From contig NZ_JAHGUP010000025.1 in NCBI RefSeq assembly GCF_001989995.2, positions 124,001 to 188,000 of the forward strand: DNA of 64,000 nt, written 5' to 3'. The position numbers and the translations under genes are program-made. This document shows positions 9,108-16,510 of the stretch, one piece after another. The notes beneath the pieces were generated by a model that was given only the letters and a program-made list of their open reading frames with translations, did not search any database and was not told where the DNA came from. The DNA comes from Vibrio anguillarum (GTDB lineage: Bacteria; Pseudomonadota; Gammaproteobacteria; Enterobacterales; Vibrionaceae). Each line of letters begins with the position of its first letter. Positions within the stretch are counted from its first letter, which is position 1.

Positions 9108-10064
9108 TTATTTGTCCTCTGGATAGTAATAGTGCTTTAGATACTGTTCTGGTTTAACATCGTTTATATCGTCAAAAGAATGTTGAACTTGTCTTAGTCC
9201 CTGAGTGTCAGTCCATGCAATCTTTCTCTCTGTGAGTATTTCGACTTGATCGAGTTTGTCGCTTAAACCAGCAGAAGATAATCGAAACACTCGACCAGGA
9301 GAGCCAACGTCATTAAGTAATGCATCAAAAGACAAGCTGTTAGCATTACTTTCTCTTTGTCTTCTTTGCATAAAGTCGATGAGAGCATACGTAAATATTT
9401 CAATGGGAAGCGAAGGTCTTTTAGCTAATTCAGCAAGATAGTTTTTTGAGTCTTCTTGCTTTAGCAAACCCAGTTCAGTGAAAGGCGAAGCAAAGCTATC
9501 TTCGTTTATCTTGCTTGATTGTAGTGACTTCTGAGCATACATATGTAAAAAACAGTCAATATCTTTGTTCAGAGTAACTTCTGTTAACTCCTTTTCGTGG
9601 TTAACGAGAGCATCATTGATTTCTGTAACAAGCGTTTCTTTCCTTACCTTTATTCCATTGAAATAATTAAAGAAAAACCTTGCTGCGTTAAGTTCACCAC
9701 CGATTGAAGACATTGATTGTAATAACCAGTGCAATAACCATGTAGTGCCAATTTTGTCGAGATATTCATCGTAAGCAGGACTCCTTTTTGTGACGGTAAA
9801 AAGTTGTTCAGCCAAAGGAGTCAGTTGATAAGTCTGTTCTTTATGATCAACACAAGTCACCAAGTTAAGCGCTCTAATCCAGTAACGGACTGAAAGCACC
9901 ATGTTCTTCCCCATCCCCATAGATTGCATTTGTTTCTCAACATTCAATTGACTTGAAAGGGACTCGCCACCCACAACCTCTTGAATAATCTTATAAATCC
10001 ACCCATAACGGATAGGAAAGGTCTGATGTCCGGAAAATTTCAGGGACGTTGATTCGATACTCAA
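9108..10064 (-). CDS. sspB: SspB, DUF4007 DNA nickase of phosphorothioation
   Basis: The 318-residue protein opens with the DUF4007 hallmark FSGHQTFPIRYGWIYK at residues 10-25. SspB is described as a DNA nicking enzyme whose activity is required for phosphorothioation on one strand. The start appears to be TTG at 10064: it is preceded by AAGG eight bases upstream, and the next Met (about residue 45) would remove the conserved N-terminal motif. It is the first gene of sspBCD, separated from the divergent sspA by 351 bases. Together TTG (sspB) and GTG (sspC) starts suggest deliberately modest translation. Confidence 0.87.
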   Translation of the reverse strand: MSIESTSLKFSGHQTFPIRYGWIYKIIQEVVGGESLSSQLNVEKQMQSMGMGKNMVLSVRYWIRALNLVTCVDHKEQTYQLTPLAEQLFTVTKRSPAYDEYLDKIGTTWLLHWLLQSMSSIGGELNAARFFFNYFNGIKVRKETLVTEINDALVNHEKELTEVTLNKDIDCFLHMYAQKSLQSSKINEDSFASPFTELGLLKQEDSKNYLAELAKRPSLPIEIFTYALIDFMQRRQRESNANSLSFDALLNDVGSPGRVFRLSSAGLSDKLDQVEILTERKIAWTDTQGLRQVQHSFDDINDVKPEQYLKHYYYPEDK

Positions 10065-10415
10065 TGTGCTTACCTTGCTGAATTGGAGATTTTATCCAAA
10101 CGATGATCTTACACATTAATATCTTCAGGTCTAGGCACATTTACCGAAAAGTGACATAACACTGTTTTTTTAAACAGTGCTCACAAAATTTCCATCCAAA
10201 TAATGACACTATATGATCGATTTTATTGTGTGATTGAAACTATAACGTTATCTAACCACTACATTTATCAGAGAGTGTCACAAATAATTATCCAATATAA
10301 TTCATAAGGTTAAACCAAATTCATTGAGAATAACCTTTAAGATAAAACATAATAGGTATACGATAAAAATGATCATATTATTTTTAATCTCAGCCCTCAA
10401 ACTCAGTGTTACCTA
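10065..10415. promoter_or_regulatory. Divergent sspB / sspA promoter region
   Basis: This 351-base AT-rich spacer separates two divergent transcription units and must hold both promoters. A candidate sspA promoter is TTGAGA (10324-10329) with CATAAT (10348-10353) at 18-base spacing, which is weak evidence. The only strong structure is an inverted repeat at 10160-10179, listed separately. No open frame of note is present. Confidence 0.5.
10160..10179. promoter_or_regulatory. Palindrome in sspA-sspB spacer, candidate operator
   Basis: Perfect 8-base arms CACTGTTT and AAACAGTG surround TTTT, flanked by GTGA and TCAC. It lies about 96 bases upstream of the sspB start. No T-run follows in either direction that would make it a terminator, so an operator or leader hairpin is more likely. 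No dndB-type repressor gene is in view. Confidence 0.4.
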
Positions 10416-11471
10416 ATGAAAAACTACTATGACTATGCCGCATCAACACCAGTCTCTCAATACGCTCAAGAAGCGATGGAGCCTTGGGAGGAAGATAACT
10501 TCGCAAACCCCTCGTCTGCACACCAAGCAGGCCGAAAAAGTTATCAAGCTATCCAACAAGCAAGAGAAATCATAGCAGAGAAGATTAGCGCACTTCCCAG
10601 TGAAATTATTTTTACGAGTGGGGCAAGTGAAGCGAATAACCTCGCTCTAAAAGGTGTAGCTTTCAAACATCTTGATGACAAAGGCCATATCATTACTTCA
10701 GAGATAGAGCACAAGTGTATTCTCAATACCTGCGCTTTTCTCGAGACGATCGGCTTTGACGTGACTTACTTATCACCAGATCAGAATGGTCGCATCTCAC
10801 CGGCTTCTCTCTCAGCAGAGTTAAAGAGCAATACCATTCTGATTTCTATCCATCATGTCAATAATGAACTTGGAACCATTCAACCTATAAAAGAGTTTGG
10901 TGCGATAGCTTTTGAACACAATATCCCATTTCACACTGACGCTGCCCAGAGTTTTTGCAAGTGTGATATCGATGTGGACGATATGGATATAGACATGCTC
11001 TCGTTATCAGGCCACAAAATCTACGGCCCGAAAGGCATTGGTGCGCTTTACGTACGTGACGCTAGAGACTCGAAACTAGTCCCACTTATACACGGTGGTG
11101 GCCAAGAAGCAGGGTTGCGAGGCGGTACCTCCCCGACCCCATTGATCGTAGGGCTAGCGGCAGCGGTAGAATCGTATCCAATAAAATCGGCCCCTATAGA
11201 AAAGCAATTTCTCGAAGTCATGTCGCAGTTTGATTTTATAAGGAACGGCGGTGAGTACGTAGTACCGTCGACATGGAGTGTTACATTCCACACTGATGAA
11301 GAAGTAAAGCGCTTTGCGAGCGCTTACCCTTGGCTGATTTCTCAAGGTTCCGCGTGTAATGCACTATCAAATGTGGCTTCACATGTACTAACAGCGATTG
11401 GGATGTCCGAAGAAATCGCCCGACGGACTTACCGCATCAGCCTTCCTCCATACAAGCTTAGCGAGAGTTGA
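10416..11471 (+). CDS. sspA: SspA/DndA-type cysteine desulfurase
   Basis: A 351-residue class V aminotransferase-fold enzyme that uses pyridoxal phosphate to move sulfur from L-cysteine to its own active-site cysteine, the first step of phosphorothioation. Visible residues: SGHKIYGPKG with the PLP lysine K201, HTDAAQS (D175, Q178) for cofactor binding, and QGSACNAL with catalytic C314. It is about 50 residues shorter than housekeeping IscS (52360-53574), as usual for DndA/SspA. It is divergent from sspBCD, and its last 14 bases overlap the end of the convergent methyltransferase gene. Confidence 0.9.
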   Translation: MKNYYDYAASTPVSQYAQEAMEPWEEDNFANPSSAHQAGRKSYQAIQQAREIIAEKISALPSEIIFTSGASEANNLALKGVAFKHLDDKGHIITSEIEHKCILNTCAFLETIGFDVTYLSPDQNGRISPASLSAELKSNTILISIHHVNNELGTIQPIKEFGAIAFEHNIPFHTDAAQSFCKCDIDVDDMDIDMLSLSGHKIYGPKGIGALYVRDARDSKLVPLIHGGGQEAGLRGGTSPTPLIVGLAAAVESYPIKSAPIEKQFLEVMSQFDFIRNGGEYVVPSTWSVTFHTDEEVKRFASAYPWLISQGSACNALSNVASHVLTAIGMSEEIARRTYRISLPPYKLSES

Positions 11472-13485
11472 GGCGAAAGCCGGAGACGGTTTTTCCTGCT
11501 TGAAGCAAGCGTTCCTCGTACATTTGCCGGTGCAAAATGACTTCATTGGTTGCCGTTGCCCCTAAGAGCTTTGATAGTCTCATATCAAAGCTCTTTTGCT
11601 TTTCATACTGTTCACTCTGCTTATCAAGCAACAAGTGTTTATTGAGTAATGGTGGGCGACGTGATTCATCAACATAGTCAAAAAAATCGATATCTTGATC
11701 TGCCATCTTTATCTTGGTTCTTTCGACTAAATACGGGACTGATTTTTCGAAATCATCATAATGGGTCAAGGTAAGCTTACCGGAGTTGATATGTATTTTT
11801 ACCAAGTCAATGGCGTCATCGAGTTCACCATACATCTGCAATGCAGCACCAACATAAACACGTAAAAGAAGCGGTAACTTTTCTATGTAGCTTTTATGGA
11901 AAATCAGAGAATGCCCTTCGTTGAGGATGCTCGCAGGTAATTGATTATGGGCTTTTAAACACTGATCTCTCATTAGCTCGGTATCTGCGATCGCAAAAAG
12001 CAGCTCTGTTGCGAGATTAATTGCCGTACGATAATCATCGAACAAGGCTTTAATATCGCGTTTTAGGCTTTCAGGTTGTTGTGTGTAGGGTTTTCGTTTG
12101 TCAAATAGCCCCATAGAAAAATAGACAAGTAAGTCCTCTTTTCGGGATTTCTCTGCATTAGAAAACTCACGAGTATCAAACATTTCCTGAAGTAATCCAA
12201 ATACTTTTTTGTGAGGGCCAATTAAACTTCTTACTTCTTCAGAACGCTCAAACTCATCATTTGCAGGTATACGGCCAAGCTCGAGGCAAGCATTCCAAAA
12301 GTCATCAAACAGCTTGCTGTTTTGGGTTATGACAAGTTTGGCCCTATCTTTACTCTCGACAAGCTGAGGTGAGGTAAGTTGTTGCCAGGTATGATGTCTT
12401 TGATACTTACTTTGTAGGTAGCGTTGCTCTTCAAGTTTGTCTTTAAATATGTAAAAAACACCTGGAGCAACAGTAATAATATCTTCTTGTAGAGAACATT
12501 CTAAATATCCTTTGATCTCTGTTTGGACATAATACTTTTGAAATGTGTTACGAGACGTTATCACTCCATCTTTAAACGGTGGGAACTGAGCAACGTACGA
12601 CTCATTTGCTAGCATGATAGACACAACTAACATTTTTTCCGTCAAATCCCAAGCATTCAATAACGCTTCAAGTCGCTCATCTTGATCCTCAATGACATTC
12701 AACACAAACCCCAAGTTCACAATATCTGACTTGACTTTCTCTGTGTCAGGAAAAAATACAGGATCCCAACCTAAAACATCAAGACCGTGAGCTTCTAACT
12801 CCCTTAAATCATCACCTCGCCCACATCCATAATCAAAAATGGAAAATCGCCCGTCTAAATAACCTTGTTTCGCTAAAGTCTTTACAGGGCTGGAGAGTTC
12901 ATGGCGAACAATTGCGGTTTTATGACGATCAATCCCAACGCGTTGAGAGTCATCGTTCATAGCAACGCTATTTACCTTCAATAACCGACCCTCAACTAAC
13001 TGGTACCCTTTTTTCTCAATCAAGTTTAACCAAGATCGTTTAAAACCAATTGTCCGAGTATTGTCATATAGACCGGCCTTTTCTCCTTCTTGAGTAAGCG
13101 CAACAAAGTGATCATAGTATTCACTATCTGGTAGTATCATCGTTTCCTTTCGATGCAAGATCGGCGGGTTATCTGAAGAACGGTAACAGGTCACTTTGTG
13201 AGTGAGCTTACTCAAATCGACGTTAAGGCTTTGCTCGAGAGCGGGGTATGAATCGCTATAAAACTCTGGATAACTGAGCAGTGATAAGCGGAACTCATTT
13301 TTAAACAGTTTAATCAAGTTCCATTGTTCGCTGGGAAGATTTACAGCTCGCGCTACTGCAGGAATAAAATGTTGTAATGAGTCAGGAATTGCATTCATCG
13401 CATCTTTATGAATATAGATTGCGTCAGGTAGCTGCTTACCCATTTTCACTTGTTTAATCAATGATTTAAAAATCTTAAAATCCAT
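11458..13485 (-). CDS. DNA phosphorothioation-associated putative methyltransferase
   Basis: A 675-residue protein with a Rossmann-type SAM-binding motif in the middle: FDYGCGRGDD at residues 217-226 followed by a GLDVLGWDP strand-2 motif. The N-terminal 200 and C-terminal 350 residues are not recognisable by motif. The layout matches the family named for its association with dnd/ssp loci (TIGR04096 as I recall). Its substrate is unknown to me; no known DNA methylase target-recognition motif or DPPY/NPPY is seen. It lies tail-to-tail with sspA with a 14-base overlap, so transcription of either gene could interfere with the other. The ATG at 13485 has only a weak GAG upstream. Confidence 0.8.
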   Translation of the reverse strand: MDFKIFKSLIKQVKMGKQLPDAIYIHKDAMNAIPDSLQHFIPAVARAVNLPSEQWNLIKLFKNEFRLSLLSYPEFYSDSYPALEQSLNVDLSKLTHKVTCYRSSDNPPILHRKETMILPDSEYYDHFVALTQEGEKAGLYDNTRTIGFKRSWLNLIEKKGYQLVEGRLLKVNSVAMNDDSQRVGIDRHKTAIVRHELSSPVKTLAKQGYLDGRFSIFDYGCGRGDDLRELEAHGLDVLGWDPVFFPDTEKVKSDIVNLGFVLNVIEDQDERLEALLNAWDLTEKMLVVSIMLANESYVAQFPPFKDGVITSRNTFQKYYVQTEIKGYLECSLQEDIITVAPGVFYIFKDKLEEQRYLQSKYQRHHTWQQLTSPQLVESKDRAKLVITQNSKLFDDFWNACLELGRIPANDEFERSEEVRSLIGPHKKVFGLLQEMFDTREFSNAEKSRKEDLLVYFSMGLFDKRKPYTQQPESLKRDIKALFDDYRTAINLATELLFAIADTELMRDQCLKAHNQLPASILNEGHSLIFHKSYIEKLPLLLRVYVGAALQMYGELDDAIDLVKIHINSGKLTLTHYDDFEKSVPYLVERTKIKMADQDIDFFDYVDESRRPPLLNKHLLLDKQSEQYEKQKSFDMRLSKLLGATATNEVILHRQMYEERLLQAGKTVSGFRLNSR

Positions 13486-13727
13486 ATTTCTCGACTTACA
13501 ATGTAACTATTGATGCCACTTTAACAACTTTAAAGTACCGTTACAGCCCCCTTCATAGTAATTCATATTAACAATACCCCAAAAACCATTATCAGCTTGA
13601 GGCACAAAACGCTGACTACGCTCCTATGCTCGCAACCGACAGCATGCGTACTTTTGCTCGGCTCAAAGCTATCCTCCGTTAATATTGCGTGCTTCCTGAC
13701 GCTCGATTGGGAAAATAAACATAAAAC

Positions 13728-13750
13728 CAAAATAACCATCCGTTATTTTG
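13728..13750. promoter_or_regulatory. Inverted repeat upstream of the Dga-like operon
   Basis: Perfect 9-base arms (CAAAATAAC and GTTATTTTG) around CATCC, about 230 bases before the first gene. It could be an operator for the PRD regulator encoded at the far end of the operon, or a terminator-like hairpin; neither is shown. Confidence 0.35.
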
Positions 13751-13884
13751 TGACAGGCAGCAAATAAAGAGACGATGAATTTGCGCTTAAAATAGCGATT
13801 CAAATCACCTTTTCAGCGCATTTACTCCCATAAATCTTCTTCACACATCACATAAAACCGCGCGAATGTTACTGGCCACGGTTT

Positions 13885-13906
13885 ATTTCCATTTGGAAGT
13901 GGAAAT
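13885..13906. promoter_or_regulatory. Inverted repeat close to start of the Dga-like operon
   Basis: Arms ATTTCCA and TGGAAAT enclose TTTGGAAG, about 70 bases before the first start codon. The position suits an activator or repressor site. Evidence is symmetry and position only. Confidence 0.35.
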
Positions 13907-13976
13907 AGGGCTTATCCACCCTTGATCCCTTTTACGCTATTTTCTTCTCCAAGCTAAACATTTGGAGAATCCCACG

Positions 13977-14339
13977 GTGCAAAACTCTCAACCCATTAGC
14001 ATGGATGATGCACAGATTATAGAGCTTGGTTTGTCGCTCACCGAACGAGCCATTGCCTTGCTTAATTCACACGCTATCTACCCCGATTCGCTACAGAAAA
14101 AAATGCTCGAAACACACATCAAAGCGATGGTTTGGCGCTCGTTTAGTGGCGAATCGTTGCCTGAGCTCGATATGGAGATGTTTGATGAAATCTCTCCCAT
14201 TTGTTTCACCTTGGCCGAGCAAGTGTGTCGTTGGATGGAGAACCTCGCTTATGAAGAAGCGCATCTGCTTTCGGTCCATTTTGAAGTAGCTAAAGAAAAC
14301 GAATTAAACCCAACAGCAGGAGAAACAACATGTCAGTAA
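13977..14339 (+). CDS. Free-standing PRD-domain protein (EF_0829-like)
   Basis: This 120-residue protein is one PTS-regulation domain without any DNA- or RNA-binding domain. The two histidines typical of PRDs are present in THIKAMVWR and LLSVHFEV. It opens the operon. The GTG at 13977 is chosen because GGAG lies nine bases upstream; the longer frame would need a TTG inside that site. Its end overlaps the next gene by 10 bases. Members of this family accompany the SFCGS/DUF4312/DUF4311/DUF4310 set. It may relay a phosphorylation signal to the PRD regulator at 19608, but that is inference. Confidence 0.7.
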   Translation: MQNSQPISMDDAQIIELGLSLTERAIALLNSHAIYPDSLQKKMLETHIKAMVWRSFSGESLPELDMEMFDEISPICFTLAEQVCRWMENLAYEEAHLLSVHFEVAKENELNPTAGETTCQ

Positions 14340-14698
14340 TCAAAGTCGTTATTGGTGATCGCATGGGCAAAGGTCAAAAAGTAGGAGCTGGTGCTCAAGC
14401 GGCAGGCGCTGAAGTGACCGTTATTCCCGGCATGGCCGCAGACATGAAGTTAGGTGATGTCATGCATCAGCAGCAAGCCGATTTAGGGATCTCTTTTTGC
14501 GGCAGCGGCGGCGCTGGTGCTATCACAGCGCAAACAAAATATGGCTATCAATGCCGTTATGGAATGCGCTCTGTTGAGGAAGGTATAACCGCGATCAATG
14601 AAGGCTGTGTGGTGTTGGGTTTCGGCTTTATGGATAAAGAAGAGCTGGGCGAAAAACTGGTGAAGGCGTTTGTGGCTAAGCATGGCGTCAAAGCATGA
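14330..14698 (+). CDS. SFCGSGGAGAI-motif protein (DUF2620 / EF_0830-like)
   Basis: A 122-residue protein with the name-giving motif ISFCGSGGAGAITAQ near residues 50-65. The N-terminal part is a small alpha/beta domain beginning IKVVIGDRMGKGQKVG. Function is unknown; the compact fold with a conserved Cys-Gly loop is reminiscent of PTS EIIB-like proteins, which I offer only as a suggestion. AGGAG precedes the ATG. It overlaps the PRD gene by 10 bases and the DUF4312 gene by 4 (ATGA), so the three are tightly coupled. Confidence 0.75.
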   Translation: MSVIKVVIGDRMGKGQKVGAGAQAAGAEVTVIPGMAADMKLGDVMHQQQADLGISFCGSGGAGAITAQTKYGYQCRYGMRSVEEGITAINEGCVVLGFGFMDKEELGEKLVKAFVAKHGVKA

Positions 14699-14988
14699 AA
14701 GAGCAGTTAACCACTAAGGTAACCGTGAGTGGCAAGGGCGAAACAAAGCAGCAGGCTTTTGCTGCGGCTTTAAGCCAAGTACAACCCACGTTGCTTAAGA
14801 ATAACGCAAAAGTTCTCCTCCGGATTGAGCCGTTAGACGTCAACGTTTTGCAAGCAGAAGAGAAAGTAACGCGAGAGAAATTCCTTTTCTTCTTTCTTGC
14901 AAGAGATCGACGCCAGTACAGCGTCAAGCTAGAGGTTACGGTCAGCCTGACCCACATCGATGTGGAACAGGTCGATTTCAAACGTTAA
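14695..14988 (+). CDS. DUF4312 family protein (EF_0831-like)
   Basis: A 97-residue protein without membrane segments or cysteines. The sequence TKVTVSGKGETKQQAFAAAL at the start and IEPLDV in the middle suggest a small alpha-beta fold. Function unknown; the family is found beside SFCGS-motif and DUF4310/4311 proteins. It starts within the stop of the preceding gene (ATGA overlap). It is probably a soluble subunit of the same transport or sensing complex. Confidence 0.72.
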   Translation: MKEQLTTKVTVSGKGETKQQAFAAALSQVQPTLLKNNAKVLLRIEPLDVNVLQAEEKVTREKFLFFFLARDRRQYSVKLEVTVSLTHIDVEQVDFKR

Positions 14989-15012
14989 CAGGTCACTATA
15001 AGGATCCCTGAC

Positions 15013-15789
15013 ATGTTTCTTATCATTCTCTTTAAGTCCATCATCATTGGTGGCTTAGTCGGTATCGGCGTTGGAGTAGGCGCGGCAAGGATGTTCCATG
15101 CTCCAACTATCCAAGGTATGGGTGCATTTCGTACTCTGGGAGAGTTGAACTCGTGTGAAGGCGACCCTGCCTCTCACTTCTCTTTTGGGCTTGGATTCTT
15201 CTTTAATGCTTGGGCCTCAACGGTTGCGGCAGGGGCATTCACTCAAGATGTTGACCACCGCATCATCCCGAACTGGGGCGCAGCGGCGCTGATGATAAAA
15301 AACCGCGACCTTGCCACTACCTTGCATGATCCAAAACGAATGGGCATTGCTTGCGCCATTATCGGTGCGATTGTGGTTGCGTTTCTTAACTCAACGGCGG
15401 CGGCCGTTCCTGCGGCGCTGCAAGTCACGGCGGTAAAGGTATTAGTACCTGCGGCAAACTTACTGGTGAATACCGTCATGCCGGTTATTTTCTGGCTAGC
15501 GGCAATTGAAGCGGGTAAAAAATCGGGCTTTTGGGCCACTATCTTTGGTGGTTTAGCTCAGATGATTATGGGCAACGCCGTTCCTGGTTTGGTGCTGGGT
15601 ATTTTGATTGGTAAAGGTGTTGAAGAGAGTGGTTGGAACAAAGTAACTCAGATCATGATGGCGGCGATTATTGCGCTGTTTGCGTTAAGTGCTTTCTTCC
15701 GCGGGTTCGACATGAAATTTATCGAAGCTTTCCATATGCAAGTTCCTTTGTGGCTTGAAAATATCCATCTCATGATCAGTGGCAAATAA
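15013..15789 (+). CDS. DUF4311 membrane protein (EF_0832-like), putative transporter subunit
   Basis: A 258-residue polytopic membrane protein. Hydrophobic spans are evident near residues 2-25, 60-80, 113-135, 145-165, 175-200 and 213-232, with glycine-rich turns such as GIGVGVGAARM. The family has no proven function. Pairing with DUF4310, in an operon with catabolic enzymes and without a PTS or ABC permease, suggests the two form the substrate importer. AAGGA lies nine bases before the ATG. Assignment of DUF4311 rather than DUF4310 rests on length (about 255 versus 215). Confidence 0.72.
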   Translation: MFLIILFKSIIIGGLVGIGVGVGAARMFHAPTIQGMGAFRTLGELNSCEGDPASHFSFGLGFFFNAWASTVAAGAFTQDVDHRIIPNWGAAALMIKNRDLATTLHDPKRMGIACAIIGAIVVAFLNSTAAAVPAALQVTAVKVLVPAANLLVNTVMPVIFWLAAIEAGKKSGFWATIFGGLAQMIMGNAVPGLVLGILIGKGVEESGWNKVTQIMMAAIIALFALSAFFRGFDMKFIEAFHMQVPLWLENIHLMISGK

Positions 15790-15799
15790 GGAGTTGACC

Positions 15800-16447
15800 A
15801 TGGACGAAAAAATGAAACACAACTTTTGGTATGCCGACTGGTCTTTCCCGATCTTTGTGGGCTTGCTTTCAGCCGGGGTTTTTGCCGGAACGCACATGTA
15901 CTACTTATACGGTGTCGGTGCTTTTAACGAAGTGGCGTTTGTGTCCATGCTGCGAGCAGGGATGGATACAGGCGCGTACGGTGCGGTGGCCGCTTTTGGT
16001 GCAAGCTTTTTGTTTGCGCGCATCATTGAAGGTTCGCTTGTGGGCATTCTGGATATCGGTGGCGCAGTGCAAACCGGTGTGGGTTTAGGGATTCCAGCTT
16101 TATTACTGGGTGCTGGCATTGTTTATCCTCTTGAAAATTTCACCGCTTCGTTAATCACAGGCATGCTCGCTGGTTTGGCGATTGGTGGCTTAATTGTACT
16201 GGCACGTAAATTCACCATCAACCAAAGCGATTCAACCTACGGGGCAGATGTGATGATGGGTGCAGGCAATAGCTCCGGCCGTTTTCTTGGACCATTGATC
16301 ATTTTATCTGCGATGGCCGCTTCTATCCCGATTGGGATCGGCTCTCTAGGTGGCGCATTGATTTTCTATGTGTGGGGTAAACCGATTACGGGTGGTGCAA
16401 TTCTCGGAGCGATGGCGTTAGGAGCTCTTTTTCCTATCGCACTGTAA
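15800..16447 (+). CDS. DUF4310 membrane protein (EF_0833-like), putative transporter subunit
   Basis: A 215-residue membrane protein with about six hydrophobic segments, rich in Gly and Ala (for example GVGLGIPALLLGAGIVYPL). A strong AAGGAG is seven bases before the ATG at 15800; a GTG 21 bases earlier overlaps the previous gene and lacks a site. It follows DUF4311 by ten bases and probably works with it. The segment DSTYGADVMMGAGNSSGR is a conspicuous polar loop that may face the substrate. Function remains unproven. Confidence 0.72.
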   Translation: MDEKMKHNFWYADWSFPIFVGLLSAGVFAGTHMYYLYGVGAFNEVAFVSMLRAGMDTGAYGAVAAFGASFLFARIIEGSLVGILDIGGAVQTGVGLGIPALLLGAGIVYPLENFTASLITGMLAGLAIGGLIVLARKFTINQSDSTYGADVMMGAGNSSGRFLGPLIILSAMAASIPIGIGSLGGALIFYVWGKPITGGAILGAMALGALFPIAL

Positions 16448-16510
16448 AACAAGCTGGGGTTTAAATTCTACTGAGAATCGCTCTTCGCGCCGATGAGCGA
16501 AGAGCGTGAG

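Larger units (their letters stand above)
13486..13976. other. Gene-free spacer at right edge of defence locus
   Basis: A 491-base spacer between the AT-rich defence region and the catabolic operon. It contains two small inverted repeats (listed) and the presumed promoters of both neighbours. The stretch around 13600-13700 is GC-richer and reads like a fragment of a dispersed or decayed vibrio sequence, but I cannot name it. No tRNA, integrase or clear attachment-site repeat is visible. Confidence 0.5.

Noticed and set aside
4840..13485. Dnd (double-stranded) phosphorothioation system
   Set aside because: dndD (SMC-like) and dndE are missing, while the DUF4007 protein and the 1115-residue ATPase are typical of Ssp.
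13860..13890. Sigma-54 promoter before the PRD gene
   Set aside because: TGGCC-ACGG resembles a -24 element, but the -12 GC is not at the right spacing and the regulator lacks a sigma-54 activation domain.
13486..13976. Integron attC or attachment site
   Set aside because: I searched by eye for the paired core sites and for a repeat at the other edge and found neither; the left edge is outside the window.
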